Shown here: in pieces, positions 1 through 5,382 of the stretch | How positions within the stretch are numbered: the first letter of the stretch is position 1 | Layout of the letters: every line of letters begins with the position of its first letter | From: Rhodospirillaceae bacterium | Lineage (GTDB): Bacteria > Pseudomonadota > Alphaproteobacteria > Rhodospirillales_A > Casp-alpha2 | Direction of reading: 5' to 3' | DNA: 5,382 bases | Assembly: GCA_003488105.1 (NCBI GenBank) | Contig: DNMS01000080.1 | Coordinates: 461 to 5,842 of the forward strand | Notes under the pieces: model-generated | Told to the model about the DNA's origin: nothing | Databases searched by the model: none | The model's input: the letters and a program-made list of their open reading frames with translations, nothing else | Program-made: the position numbers and the translations under genes

Positions 1-745
1 CCCCGGGGGCGCCGCGCGGGCGGGAGCCCCGCACGAACACGCGGTCGATCAGCGCCGTCACGGCGACCACCAACATGCCCATGATCAACCCCGGCACCGC
101 GATATCGACCCATTTAAGCCCGGGCAGCGCCGCCAAAACCACGGTGACGCTGATATAGAACGGCGACCAGCAGGATGCGGAGGTGAACCCGACCATCAGC
201 GCCACGGCCAGACGGTCCTTCAACTGGCGGTCCTTGGGCCGGGCGACCATGTCCGACAGCAGGGTCAGCGCCGCCAGGTTGAGGAAGGCGCCCAGGAAAT
301 GCGCGGCGTAGGACAAGATCAGAAAGCGGCGGCCGGCCGGCTGGTCGAGCACGAACTGCCGCGCCGCCATCAGGGTCGGGCTGGTCTTGGCCGGAATCTG
401 CATCCAGGCAACGGCGAAGAACACGAGCTGAAACTTGAGCGCCGACGCCATGCCGTCGAGCAGCACCGCGCCCCCTTGCCCCGCCCGCAGGCCGAGCGCG
501 AGGCCCCCGAAGGCGAGGCCGTATCCGACCAGCCGCTGCACGCCCGAGGTGCGGGTGAATTCCAACGCCAGGTAACTGACCCCCAGAACCACGGCGACGA
601 CCTGCCAGCCGTCGGGGCGCCAGAACACCTGCAGGATCGCGACGGCGCAAAGCCCCAGATAGATCCAGGCCGAGAGCGACGGGCGCGGCGGCGGATCGTC
701 CGAAGCTTGGCCAGGCGGCGGCGTGGCGAGGTCGATATCGGGCAT
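1..745 (-). CDS. Multi-pass inner-membrane protein, family not recognised (C-terminus cut by window edge)
   Basis: An open frame of 248 codons runs from an ATG at 745 to the left edge with no stop, so the C-terminus is missing. The first ~25 residues are Pro- and Asp-rich and probably cytoplasmic. They are followed by about seven hydrophobic stretches, near residues 26-42, 46-62, 72-88, 102-118, 140-162, 180-206 and 213-235. Basic loops lie around 136-141 and 168-178. A segment near 187-200 (FTSASCWSPFYISV) places small and polar residues inside a membrane stretch, as substrate- or ion-binding transporters often do. I cannot assign a family; an ArsB/NhaD-like or other ion/organic-anion transporter is only a guess. 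It starts 17 bp after the stop of the RutE-like reductase on the same strand, with no clear Shine-Dalgarno, so translational coupling within one operon is likely. The overlapping Arg-rich frame at 114-650 is a shadow of this gene. Confidence 0.8.
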   Translation of the reverse strand, partial: MPDIDLATPPPGQASDDPPPRPSLSAWIYLGLCAVAILQVFWRPDGWQVVAVVLGVSYLALEFTRTSGVQRLVGYGLAFGGLALGLRAGQGGAVLLDGMASALKFQLVFFAVAWMQIPAKTSPTLMAARQFVLDQPAGRRFLILSYAAHFLGAFLNLAALTLLSDMVARPKDRQLKDRLAVALMVGFTSASCWSPFYISVTVVLAALPGLKWVDIAVPGLIMGMLVVAVTALIDRVFVRGSRPRGAPG

Positions 746-762
746 GACGGGCCGCAGGCGCG

Positions 763-1353
763 TCAGACGACGCGGCAGGCGTCGTCGAAGGCGAAGCGGG
801 GCGAGCGCGGGAACAGGTCTTCCGTCGTGCCGTGGCCGATGTTGCACAGGAAATTGGCCGTCACCTTGGTCCCCGCGAAGAAGGCGGCGTCGACCTTGGC
901 CGTGTCGAACCCGGACATCGGTCCGCAGTCGAGCCCGAGGGCGCGCGCCGCCATGATCAGATAGCCGCCCTGCAGGGTCGAATTGCGGAAGGCTGTCTCG
1001 GCGATCAGGTCATCGTTGCCGGCGAACCAGGACTTGGCGTCCGTATGGGGGAACAGTTCCGGCAGCTTTTCATAAAATTCCATGTCCTGGCCGATGATGA
1101 CCGTCACGGGCGCCGCCATGGTCTTGGCCACGTTGCCCTCCATCAGGCACGGCTTGAGCTTTTCCTTGGCCGCGTCCGACGCCACGAAGACCAGGCGCGC
1201 GGGCGAGCAGTTGGCACTGGTCGGGGCCATTTTGACCAGATCCCAGAGCTGGCGCAGCAGGTCTTCGCCCACCGGTTCGCCGGTCCATCCGTTATGCGTC
1301 CGGGCATCGCGGAACAATTGGTCGAGGGCCGATTCGGTGATTTTGTCCGACAT
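763..1353 (-). CDS. rutE: RutE/HadB-family NAD(P)H nitroreductase, putative malonic semialdehyde reductase
   Basis: This is a 196-residue cytoplasmic flavoprotein of the nitroreductase fold, the usual full length for RutE. In the Rut pyrimidine-degradation pathway, RutE reduces malonic semialdehyde to 3-hydroxypropionate, probably with FMN and NAD(P)H. Family signatures as I recall them from E. coli RutE are visible: DARTHNGW (16-23), [11 protein letters not shown] (43-53, flavin-binding region), EFYEKLP (92-98), SWF (108-110), ETAFRNS (119-125), [12 protein letters not shown] (139-150) and a C-terminal PRFAFDDAC (185-193). The ATG at 1353 has a GAAAGG-type ribosome site at 1364-1369, 10 nt upstream. 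No rutA, rutB, rutC, rutD, rutF or rutG lies in view, and the gene is followed by a membrane protein. Homologues outside rut operons are often annotated only as nitroreductases, so the fold assignment is firm and the substrate is inferred. Confidence 0.88.
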   Translation of the reverse strand: MSDKITESALDQLFRDARTHNGWTGEPVGEDLLRQLWDLVKMAPTSANCSPARLVFVASDAAKEKLKPCLMEGNVAKTMAAPVTVIIGQDMEFYEKLPELFPHTDAKSWFAGNDDLIAETAFRNSTLQGGYLIMAARALGLDCGPMSGFDTAKVDAAFFAGTKVTANFLCNIGHGTTEDLFPRSPRFAFDDACRVV

Positions 1354-1442
1354 GGGGGCGGGACCTTTCGTTCGATTGCGGAATGAAATGCGGGGGTCCG
1401 ACCCTAGGACACTTGTGCTGCAGCGCGGAAGAGGGAAAAATC

Positions 1443-1470
1443 AGGACATAATATGGGACAACCATATAAG
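1443..1470 (+). promoter_or_regulatory. Candidate sigma70-type promoter for the deacetylase gene
   Basis: A -35-like AGGACA (1443-1448, four of six consensus bases) and a -10-like TATAAG (1465-1470, five of six) are 16 bp apart. Initiation would fall near 1477, only a few bases before the GTG at 1482 and about 26 bases before the ATG at 1503. A TAATAT at 1449-1454 is an alternative -10, but it has no recognisable -35. The assignment rests on consensus matching only. Confidence 0.35.
1451..1467. promoter_or_regulatory. Operator-like inverted repeat ATATGG-N5-CCATAT
   Basis: Two perfect 6-base arms (1451-1456 and 1462-1467) flank the spacer GACAA. The dyad fills the space between the candidate -35 and overlaps the candidate -10 of the deacetylase promoter, a typical position for a repressor site. 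The regulator is unknown. Short AT-rich dyads also occur by chance. Confidence 0.35.
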
Positions 1471-1481
1471 TACGGGGTGAG

Positions 1482-2570
1482 GTGAATGAAAGACGATCTA
1501 TTATGACCGGCGGGCCATGCCCCGCCGGGGTCCGTGACCGCCGCCGGGGCCGATGGCCGTGGGCGGCGGCGCTTGCCATGCTTGGACTGCTCATACTCTG
1601 GCCGGACATGGCGCGTGCCGCCGATCAGGCCGTGATCATCATGTATCATCGGTTCGACGAGCAGGACTATCCGACCACCAACATCCGCCTGGAGCAGTTC
1701 GACGAACATCTGGCGGAACTGACGTCCGGCAAATACACGGTGATGTCCCTACCCGACATTATCGCCGCCATGAAGGCGGGCACGCCGCTGCCCGACCGCA
1801 CGGTCGGCATTACCGTCGACGACGCCTATGCCTCGGTCTACGAACATGCCTGGCCGCGCCTGAAGAAGGCCGGGCTGCCGTTCACCCTGTTCGTGGCGAC
1901 GGATCCGGTCGACCGCAAGCTGGGCGGCATCATGACCTGGGACCAGATCCGCGAAATCAGGGACCAGGGGGCGACCATCGGCCACCATACGGTGACCCAC
2001 GCCCATATGGCTGGCGCACCCGAGGGTAAGAACATGGCCGAGTTCACGGAGGCCAGCAAACGGTTCGAGGCCGAACTGGGCAGCGTGCCCAAGATCTTCG
2101 CCTATCCTTACGGCGAGGCGTCCCAGGCGCTTGAAGACATGGCCAGCGATCAGGGTTTCATCGCCGCCTTCGGCCAGCATTCGGGTGTCGCCCATCCCTC
2201 GCTCGGCTACTTTTACCTGCCGCGCTTCGCCATGAACGAGAGCTTCGGCGGCATCGGCCGGTTCCGTCTGGCGGTCAACGCGCTGGCCATGCCGGTCACC
2301 GACCTGACACCGGCGGACCAATTGATCACCACCAACAACCCGCCGGCCATGGGATTCACGCTGGTCCCGCCGGCTCCCAAGGGGATCGACCGGCTGGCCT
2401 GTTTCGCGTCCCACGAAGGGCGCGCGCGGCTGGAACGCCTGGGCGAATTGCGGGTCGAGGTCCGGGTCAACCAGCCGTTCCCGGCGGGCCGCGGACGCAT
2501 CAACTGCACCGTGCCGGGGCCCGACGGGCGCTGGTATTGGCTGGGCCGCCAGTTCTTCATCACGAAGTAG
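1482..2570 (+). CDS. Secreted polysaccharide deacetylase (NodB homology domain, carbohydrate esterase 4-like)
   Basis: This 362-residue protein is predicted to remove N-acetyl groups from an envelope or extracellular amino-sugar polymer; the substrate is unknown. A basic N-region, a hydrophobic core (about 28-40) and an ARA cleavage motif after residue 46 form a Sec signal peptide. The mature protein begins near the MYHRF motif (54-58) typical of PgaB/IcaB-like deacetylases. NodB motif 1 is TVDDAY (111-116), with the catalytic/metal-binding Asp113 and Asp114. Motif 2 is HTVTH (169-173), supplying metal-binding His169 and His173. Motif 3 is YPYG (208-211). Ala replaces the usual Gly after DD, and motif 3 lacks the Arg of many family members. 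A C-terminal region of about 75 residues (near 288-362) looks like a separate beta-rich module. Its Cys307 and Cys342 could form a periplasmic disulfide. The start is GTG 1482; an in-frame ATG at 1503 (residue 8) is a real alternative. Confidence 0.92.
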   Translation: MNERRSIMTGGPCPAGVRDRRRGRWPWAAALAMLGLLILWPDMARAADQAVIIMYHRFDEQDYPTTNIRLEQFDEHLAELTSGKYTVMSLPDIIAAMKAGTPLPDRTVGITVDDAYASVYEHAWPRLKKAGLPFTLFVATDPVDRKLGGIMTWDQIREIRDQGATIGHHTVTHAHMAGAPEGKNMAEFTEASKRFEAELGSVPKIFAYPYGEASQALEDMASDQGFIAAFGQHSGVAHPSLGYFYLPRFAMNESFGGIGRFRLAVNALAMPVTDLTPADQLITTNNPPAMGFTLVPPAPKGIDRLACFASHEGRARLERLGELRVEVRVNQPFPAGRGRINCTVPGPDGRWYWLGRQFFITK

Positions 2571-2602
2571 GCGACACCCGAGGAGCGGGGAGAACCGGCG
2601 GT
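2571..2602. other. Short convergent intergenic gap
   Basis: Only 32 bp separate the stop codons of the convergent deacetylase and glucosaminidase genes. A weak CCCG-AGGAG-CGGG stem (2577-2589) is the only hairpin I see, and it has no T-tract. No clear intrinsic terminator is present for either gene. Confidence 0.5.
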
Positions 2603-3634
2603 TCAGGCTTCCGGGCGCTGGACCTTCAGCAGGCGGGCGTCGTCCAGACGATCAAGGCCATTGGCCTCGATCATCGCGCGGATGGCGCCCACATAGTCGT
2701 CGCCACGTTCTGAATAACGGAACAGGAACCGCGCCAGCGTATGACCGTTGAGCGGCTCGCCCGAGCGGCGCAGAGTGGCGCGGGCGCGGCGCAATTCGCG
2801 GTAGGCCCGATGCGTGTTCAGGTTGAGCATGTAGGCGCGCACGGAATCGATCAGCTTGTTGAACGCCCGCACCTTGTGGTCCTTATCGCCGTCGCGCTCA
2901 AGCGGCACCAGACCGGGGCCGTCGGCGGTCGTCCATTGCCCGAAGATGGCGTTGCCCTGACGGGCGAAGCGCGAGGTGCCCCAACCGCTTTCCTCGGCCG
3001 CCTGGGCCAGGGCCATGGACGGCGGGATCACGTCGATGCGGCGGATCAGAAGCGCCAGGTTGTCCGCCGGCACCTTGTAGCGTTCGGCCATGGCCGTCAG
3101 CCACAGGCGGTCGGCCGGGGCGATACGGCGGCCCAGGCGCTGGTCGGCGTGCAACTGCCACAGACGCTTGCGGTCGGTCAGGATTTCCTGGTTGGCGCGC
3201 AGGATCAGCGGCAGCACGGCCTGGAAGAACAGGCGCTTGCGCATGGCCGTTTCCGGCACATTGCCGAGATCCGGCGGCAGCGACGCCAGGAAGGCCGGCG
3301 GAACATGGGCGTTGCCGTTTTGAATATGTTCGAGGTCGTAGTTCAGTTCGGCGAACCAGTCGTGCAGCGCCGTCACCGAATCCTTGGGCAGGCGCTTGAC
3401 GTCGGGCCGCCGGGGCGGGATCAGGTGCGGGGCCGCCACGATCAGGCTCTGGTCTCCGTCGTCCAGATCCAATCCGTCGGCGCGCGCATGGGCACTCGCC
3501 TGACCGGCCGCGATGGCGGCGGCCGTCGTCGGCGGGACGGACGCCTGGGGGGCCCGTTCGATGGCAAGGTAGCCGGCGGTGACCGCGGTCGTAAGCACAA
3601 CCGTCATCACCGTGCGTTCGAAAAACGTGTTCAT
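2603..3634 (-). CDS. Bax-like glucosaminidase-domain protein, membrane-anchored
   Basis: This 343-residue protein resembles E. coli Bax and the glucosaminidase fold (mannosyl-glycoprotein endo-beta-N-acetylglucosaminidase-type, peptidoglycan-cleaving). A hydrophobic segment at about 9-24 is a signal anchor or uncleaved signal peptide. An Ala- and Pro-rich low-complexity linker (about 28-80) follows, then a helical region (about 85-200). The catalytic domain begins around IPPSMALAQAAEESGWG (203-219), where Glu215 matches the conserved acid residue before SGWG. Further conserved features are SRFARQGNAIFGQW (221-234), and a helix with HKVRAFNKLIDSVRAYMLNLNT (253-274) followed by YRELR. The product probably faces the periplasm and acts on peptidoglycan or a related GlcNAc polymer. 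ATG 3634 has only a weak AAAGA upstream; ATG at residue 10 is possible but would shorten the anchor. The gene converges on the deacetylase gene and is separated from the Nfu-type gene by 324 bp. Confidence 0.9.
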   Translation of the reverse strand: MNTFFERTVMTVVLTTAVTAGYLAIERAPQASVPPTTAAAIAAGQASAHARADGLDLDDGDQSLIVAAPHLIPPRRPDVKRLPKDSVTALHDWFAELNYDLEHIQNGNAHVPPAFLASLPPDLGNVPETAMRKRLFFQAVLPLILRANQEILTDRKRLWQLHADQRLGRRIAPADRLWLTAMAERYKVPADNLALLIRRIDVIPPSMALAQAAEESGWGTSRFARQGNAIFGQWTTADGPGLVPLERDGDKDHKVRAFNKLIDSVRAYMLNLNTHRAYRELRRARATLRRSGEPLNGHTLARFLFRYSERGDDYVGAIRAMIEANGLDRLDDARLLKVQRPEA

Positions 3635-3852
3635 GTGATCTTTGAATCGGTCAGGGCCGTCTTCCGCACCTATTCACAGCAGTGCCCAGGGTGCTTGGAT
3701 GGAAGAACGTTTCTGAAGGTAGAGAAGGAGACCTGATTGCGAAGGCCGCCCCTGGTCCGATTGTCAAATTCTCCCTCAAGGATTCGACAAAGCCCGGTCC
3801 GGTCGTCAGTGCGCCGGATTGGCCCGGGATGGGCTGTACACCGCTTCCTCGT

Positions 3853-3858
3853 ATTATA
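3853..3858 (-). promoter_or_regulatory. Perfect -10 hexamer, candidate glucosaminidase promoter
   Basis: TATAAT reads on the minus strand within an AT-rich island of an otherwise GC-rich window. The -35 at 17-18 bp spacing (GTGATA or AGTGAT) is poor, so any promoter here would need an activator or another sigma factor. Initiation near 3846 would give a leader of roughly 210 nt before ATG 3634. Confidence 0.35.
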
Positions 3859-3871
3859 GTTAACGGCGCGC

Positions 3872-3893
3872 CTTATATCACTAAAGTTATAAG
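3872..3893. promoter_or_regulatory. Dyad CTTATA-N10-TATAAG near the candidate promoter
   Basis: Two perfect 6-base arms (3872-3877 and 3888-3893) are separated by 10 bases and lie just upstream of the minus-strand TATAAT, over the expected -35 region. An activator or repressor site is possible, but no known operator consensus was recognised. Confidence 0.3.
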
Positions 3894-3922
3894 TCGCGGC
3901 AAGGAATTTTTATCCACCGATC

Positions 3923-3945
3923 GGGGCCATCATTACAGAGGCCCC
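3923..3945 (-). terminator. Weak hairpin downstream of the Nfu-type gene
   Basis: GGGGCC (3923-3928) pairs with GGCCCC (3940-3945) across an 11-base loop, starting 13 bases beyond the Nfu-type stop codon. The stem is strong but no U-tract follows on the minus strand, so intrinsic termination is uncertain. Confidence 0.3.
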
Positions 3946-3958
3946 CGAAAGGCCGGCC

Positions 3959-4510
3959 TTACATGACGGCCTGGACTTCCTTCACCTCGGGCACGTAGTA
4001 GCGCAGCATGTTCTCGATGCCGTGCTTCAGCGTCGCCGTCGACGACGGACAGCCGGAGCAGGCGCCCTGCATCTGCAGGTAGACGATACCGTCCTCGAAC
4101 CCGTGATAGATGATGTCGCCGCCGTCCTGGGCCACCGCGGGGCGCACCCGGGTTTCCAGCAATTCCTTGATTTGGGTCACGATTTCCGTGTCGTCGGCGG
4201 TCGATTCCGCCGCGTCCTCGGCGCCCTCGGTGATCACCGGCAGGCCCTTGGTGAAATGTTCCATGATGCCGCCCAGGATGCGCGGCTTCAGGGTATCCCA
4301 TTCCTTGTCTTCACCCTTGGTCACGGTGATGAAGTCGTGACCGAAGAACACGCCGGTCACGCCCTCGACCGCGAACAGCGTCTGCGCCAGGGGCGAACGC
4401 CCGAGGGAGGCCGTGTCGGCGAAGTTGGCGGTGCCTTCCGCCATCACCGTGCAGCCGGGCAGGAACTTCAAGGTCGCCGGATTCGGGGTGGTTTCGGTTT
4501 GAATGAACAT
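3959..4510 (-). CDS. Nfu-type (NifU C-terminal-like) iron-sulfur cluster scaffold/carrier protein
   Basis: This is a 183-residue cytoplasmic protein with the two-domain layout of Nfu1-type carriers, which accept Fe-S clusters from the assembly machinery and pass them to target apoproteins. The N-terminal Nfu_N domain starts at once with MFIQTETTPNPATLKFLPG (1-19) and contains the LFAVEGVTGVFFG stretch (45-57) and the conserved TVTK (62-65). An acidic linker (about 96-109) leads to the NifU-like domain (about 110-183). That domain has VRPAVAQDGGDI (122-133) and the cluster-binding CSGC (Cys151, Cys154). ATG 4510 is chosen because homologues begin with MFIQTE and because a GGAGA site lies 10 nt upstream (4521-4525). 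The frame stays open back to a TTG at 4624, but those 38 residues look non-conserved. The gene follows trpS with a 143-bp gap that holds its own promoter candidate. The stop is TAA at 3959-3961. Confidence 0.95.
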   Translation of the reverse strand: MFIQTETTPNPATLKFLPGCTVMAEGTANFADTASLGRSPLAQTLFAVEGVTGVFFGHDFITVTKGEDKEWDTLKPRILGGIMEHFTKGLPVITEGAEDAAESTADDTEIVTQIKELLETRVRPAVAQDGGDIIYHGFEDGIVYLQMQGACSGCPSSTATLKHGIENMLRYYVPEVKEVQAVM

Positions 4511-4633
4511 GGGTCTTTGGTCTCCGCGCTTTTCGGCCGCATGGCCGGTATTCGGTGCCGGACGGTTTCCGGCGGTGCTTGGCCCTAACATGGGACCGAT
4601 GCCGCCCGCAATCAAGTCCGACAAACGGGGTCA

Positions 4634-4642
4634 AGTATATCA
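4634..4642 (-). promoter_or_regulatory. Extended -10 promoter candidate for the Nfu-type gene
   Basis: TGATATACT on the minus strand fits the extended -10 form TGn-TATAnT with one mismatch. It lies 11 bases beyond the trpS stop codon. Initiation near 4627 would give a leader of about 117 nt. No -35 match is seen at normal spacing, which is tolerated by extended -10 promoters. Confidence 0.4.
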
Positions 4643-4653
4643 GATAAGTCCGC

Positions 4654-5382
4654 TCAAGGTCGCAGGAAGCCGACGATGTCGTGGACCTCGGCCATGATCG
4701 GCTCGGACAGGGCGCGGGCCTTCTCCGCACCCCGCTTCAGCACGCCGTCGATATAGCCGGGATCGTCGGCCAATCGGCGCATTTCCGCGGTGATCGGCTG
4801 CAGCTTGTCGACCATCAGGTCGGCCAGGTCCTGCTTGAACTGGGAAAACTGGTGGCCGCCGTGGTCCTGGATGACCTGGGCCAGGTCCTGACCGGACAGG
4901 GCGGCGTAGATGCCCATCAGGTTGGCCGCCTCGGGCCGGCCCTCGAACCCGTCCTTGGACGTCGGCAGGGCATCCGGGTCGGTCTTGGCCTTGCGCACCT
5001 TCTTGGCGATGGCGTCGGCGTCGTCGGTCAGGGTGATGCGCGACTGATCCGACGGGTCGGACTTGCTCATCTTTTTCGAGCCGTCACGCAACGACATGAC
5101 CCGCGTCGCCTCGCCGAAGATCAGGGGCTCGACCACGGGGAAAAAATCCACGCCGAAGTCGTTGTTGAACTTCTGGGCGATGTCGCGGGCCAGTTCCAGA
5201 TGCTGTTTCTGGTCGTCGCCCACGGGCACGTGCGTTCCCTTGTAGGCAAGAATGTCGGCAGCCATCAGGTTGGGATAGGCGAACAGCCCGACGGAGGCGT
5301 TTTCCTTGTTCTTGCCGGCCTTTTCCTTGAACTGGGTCATGCGGTTGAGCCAGCCCATGCGCGCCACGCAATTGAAGATCCA
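4654..5382 (-). CDS. trpS: Tryptophanyl-tRNA synthetase, C-terminal part
   Basis: This class I aminoacyl-tRNA synthetase charges tRNA-Trp in the cytoplasm. The frame is open to the right edge, with 242 codons visible. Against the roughly 330-residue family length, about 90-100 N-terminal residues, including the HIGH-type ATP-binding motif, lie outside the window. Visible landmarks are [26 protein letters not shown] (Rossmann core and tryptophan pocket region), [18 protein letters not shown] (the typical GDDQ/EDQ-QHLEL block) and the signature KMSKSD (minus strand, roughly 5050-5070). A helical tRNA-binding C-terminal region follows and ends GFLRP before TGA at 4654-4656. Nothing is frameshifted or missing in the visible part. 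The GTG at 5367 and ATG at 5358 are internal codons, not starts. No terminator hairpin is evident after the stop, so read-through into the Nfu-type gene is possible. Confidence 0.97.
   Translation of the reverse strand, partial: WIFNCVARMGWLNRMTQFKEKAGKNKENASVGLFAYPNLMAADILAYKGTHVPVGDDQKQHLELARDIAQKFNNDFGVDFFPVVEPLIFGEATRVMSLRDGSKKMSKSDPSDQSRITLTDDADAIAKKVRKAKTDPDALPTSKDGFEGRPEAANLMGIYAALSGQDLAQVIQDHGGHQFSQFKQDLADLMVDKLQPITAEMRRLADDPGYIDGVLKRGAEKARALSEPIMAEVHDIVGFLRP

Larger units (their letters stand above)
1354..1481. promoter_or_regulatory. Divergent intergenic region between the RutE-like gene and the deacetylase gene
   Basis: This 128-bp region must carry the promoters for both flanking genes. 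It is clearly richer in A+T from about 1432 to 1472 than the surrounding coding DNA. On the minus side I see the reductase ribosome site (1364-1369) but no convincing -35/-10 pair. A short inverted repeat, GGGTC-C-GACCC, lies at 1394-1404, followed by CCTAGG at 1403-1408; their role is unknown. Confidence 0.5.
3635..3958. other. 324-bp intergenic region with AT-rich island
   Basis: This region lies between the Nfu-type gene and the glucosaminidase gene, both on the minus strand. It holds a possible hairpin near the Nfu stop, an AT-rich island (about 3850-3915) with a perfect minus-strand TATAAT and a dyad, and then about 200 bases of leader-like sequence with no recognised RNA family. A minus-strand TTGACA at 3762-3767 has no matching -10. 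The plus-strand frame at 3682-3966 uses many codons that are rare in the neighbouring genes and is not called. Confidence 0.6.

Noticed and set aside
114..650. Minus-strand Arg/Gly/Ala-rich frame of 178 codons
   Set aside because: It lies wholly inside the membrane-protein gene in another frame, and its composition is typical of shadow frames in GC-rich DNA.
299..1386. Plus-strand frames of 77-221 codons opposite the membrane protein and the reductase
   Set aside because: They are antisense to well-supported genes, have shadow-like composition and show no recognisable motifs.
2741..3736. Plus-strand frame of 331 codons opposite the glucosaminidase gene
   Set aside because: The minus strand has clear glucosaminidase motifs; the plus-strand product is Gln/Arg/His/Gly-rich with no domain, as expected for an antisense shadow.
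3725..3859. Possible 41-codon plus-strand gene from TTG 3737 after a good AAGGAGA
   Set aside because: The ribosome-site match is attractive, but the product is Arg/Ser/Pro-rich with no motif, and the start is a rare codon with no promoter upstream.
3682..3966. Plus-strand 94-codon frame in the intergenic region
   Set aside because: It uses AGA, AGG, ATA and TTA codons that are rare in neighbouring genes, has no convincing ribosome site before its GTG, runs into the Nfu-type stop and encodes nothing recognisable.
4022..4588. Plus-strand frames opposite the Nfu-type gene
   Set aside because: They are antisense to a gene with diagnostic CSGC and Nfu_N motifs, and look like shadow frames.
4511..4624. 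38-residue N-terminal extension of the Nfu-type protein from TTG 4624
   Set aside because: Family members begin at MFIQTE, the extension looks like leader sequence, and the ribosome site at 4521-4525 points to ATG 4510.
4823..4890. Repeated GGCCAGGTCCTG-like words inside trpS
   Set aside because: They arise from repeated Asp-Leu-Ala codons in the helical C-terminal region and are not a repeat element.

Overview
This is ordinary chromosomal DNA, very rich in G+C in its coding parts. The TrpRS and Nfu-type proteins and the RutE-like enzyme all look alphaproteobacterial, probably Rhodospirillales or a relative. That placement is inferred from recalled protein similarity, not from a search. I see no rRNA, tRNA, CRISPR array, insertion sequence or phage gene.

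Left part (1-1353, minus strand): a RutE/HadB-type nitroreductase is followed after 17 bp by an unidentified multi-pass membrane protein that runs off the left edge. The two probably form one transcription unit. A 128-bp divergent intergenic region (1354-1481) separates them from a plus-strand gene for a secreted NodB-fold polysaccharide deacetylase (1482-2570). This region holds a small AT-rich dyad lying over the best promoter candidate for the deacetylase.

Middle (2603-3634, minus strand): a Bax-like, membrane-anchored glucosaminidase-domain protein converges on the deacetylase with only 32 bp between the stop codons. Both proteins are predicted to act outside the cytoplasm on amino-sugar polymers, so this is an envelope-glycan pair by content, though not an operon.

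Right part (minus strand): a 324-bp intergenic stretch (3635-3958) has an AT-rich island with a perfect TATAAT and a dyad. It separates the glucosaminidase from a two-domain Nfu-type iron-sulfur scaffold/carrier (3959-4510). Upstream lies trpS, tryptophanyl-tRNA synthetase, of which the C-terminal 242 codons are visible before the right edge.

Every gene assigned here belongs to a known family. I found no convincing undescribed multi-gene system. The items most worth a second look are the unidentified membrane protein linked to the RutE-like reductase, the operator-like dyad and ambiguous start of the deacetylase gene, and the deacetylase/glucosaminidase pair.
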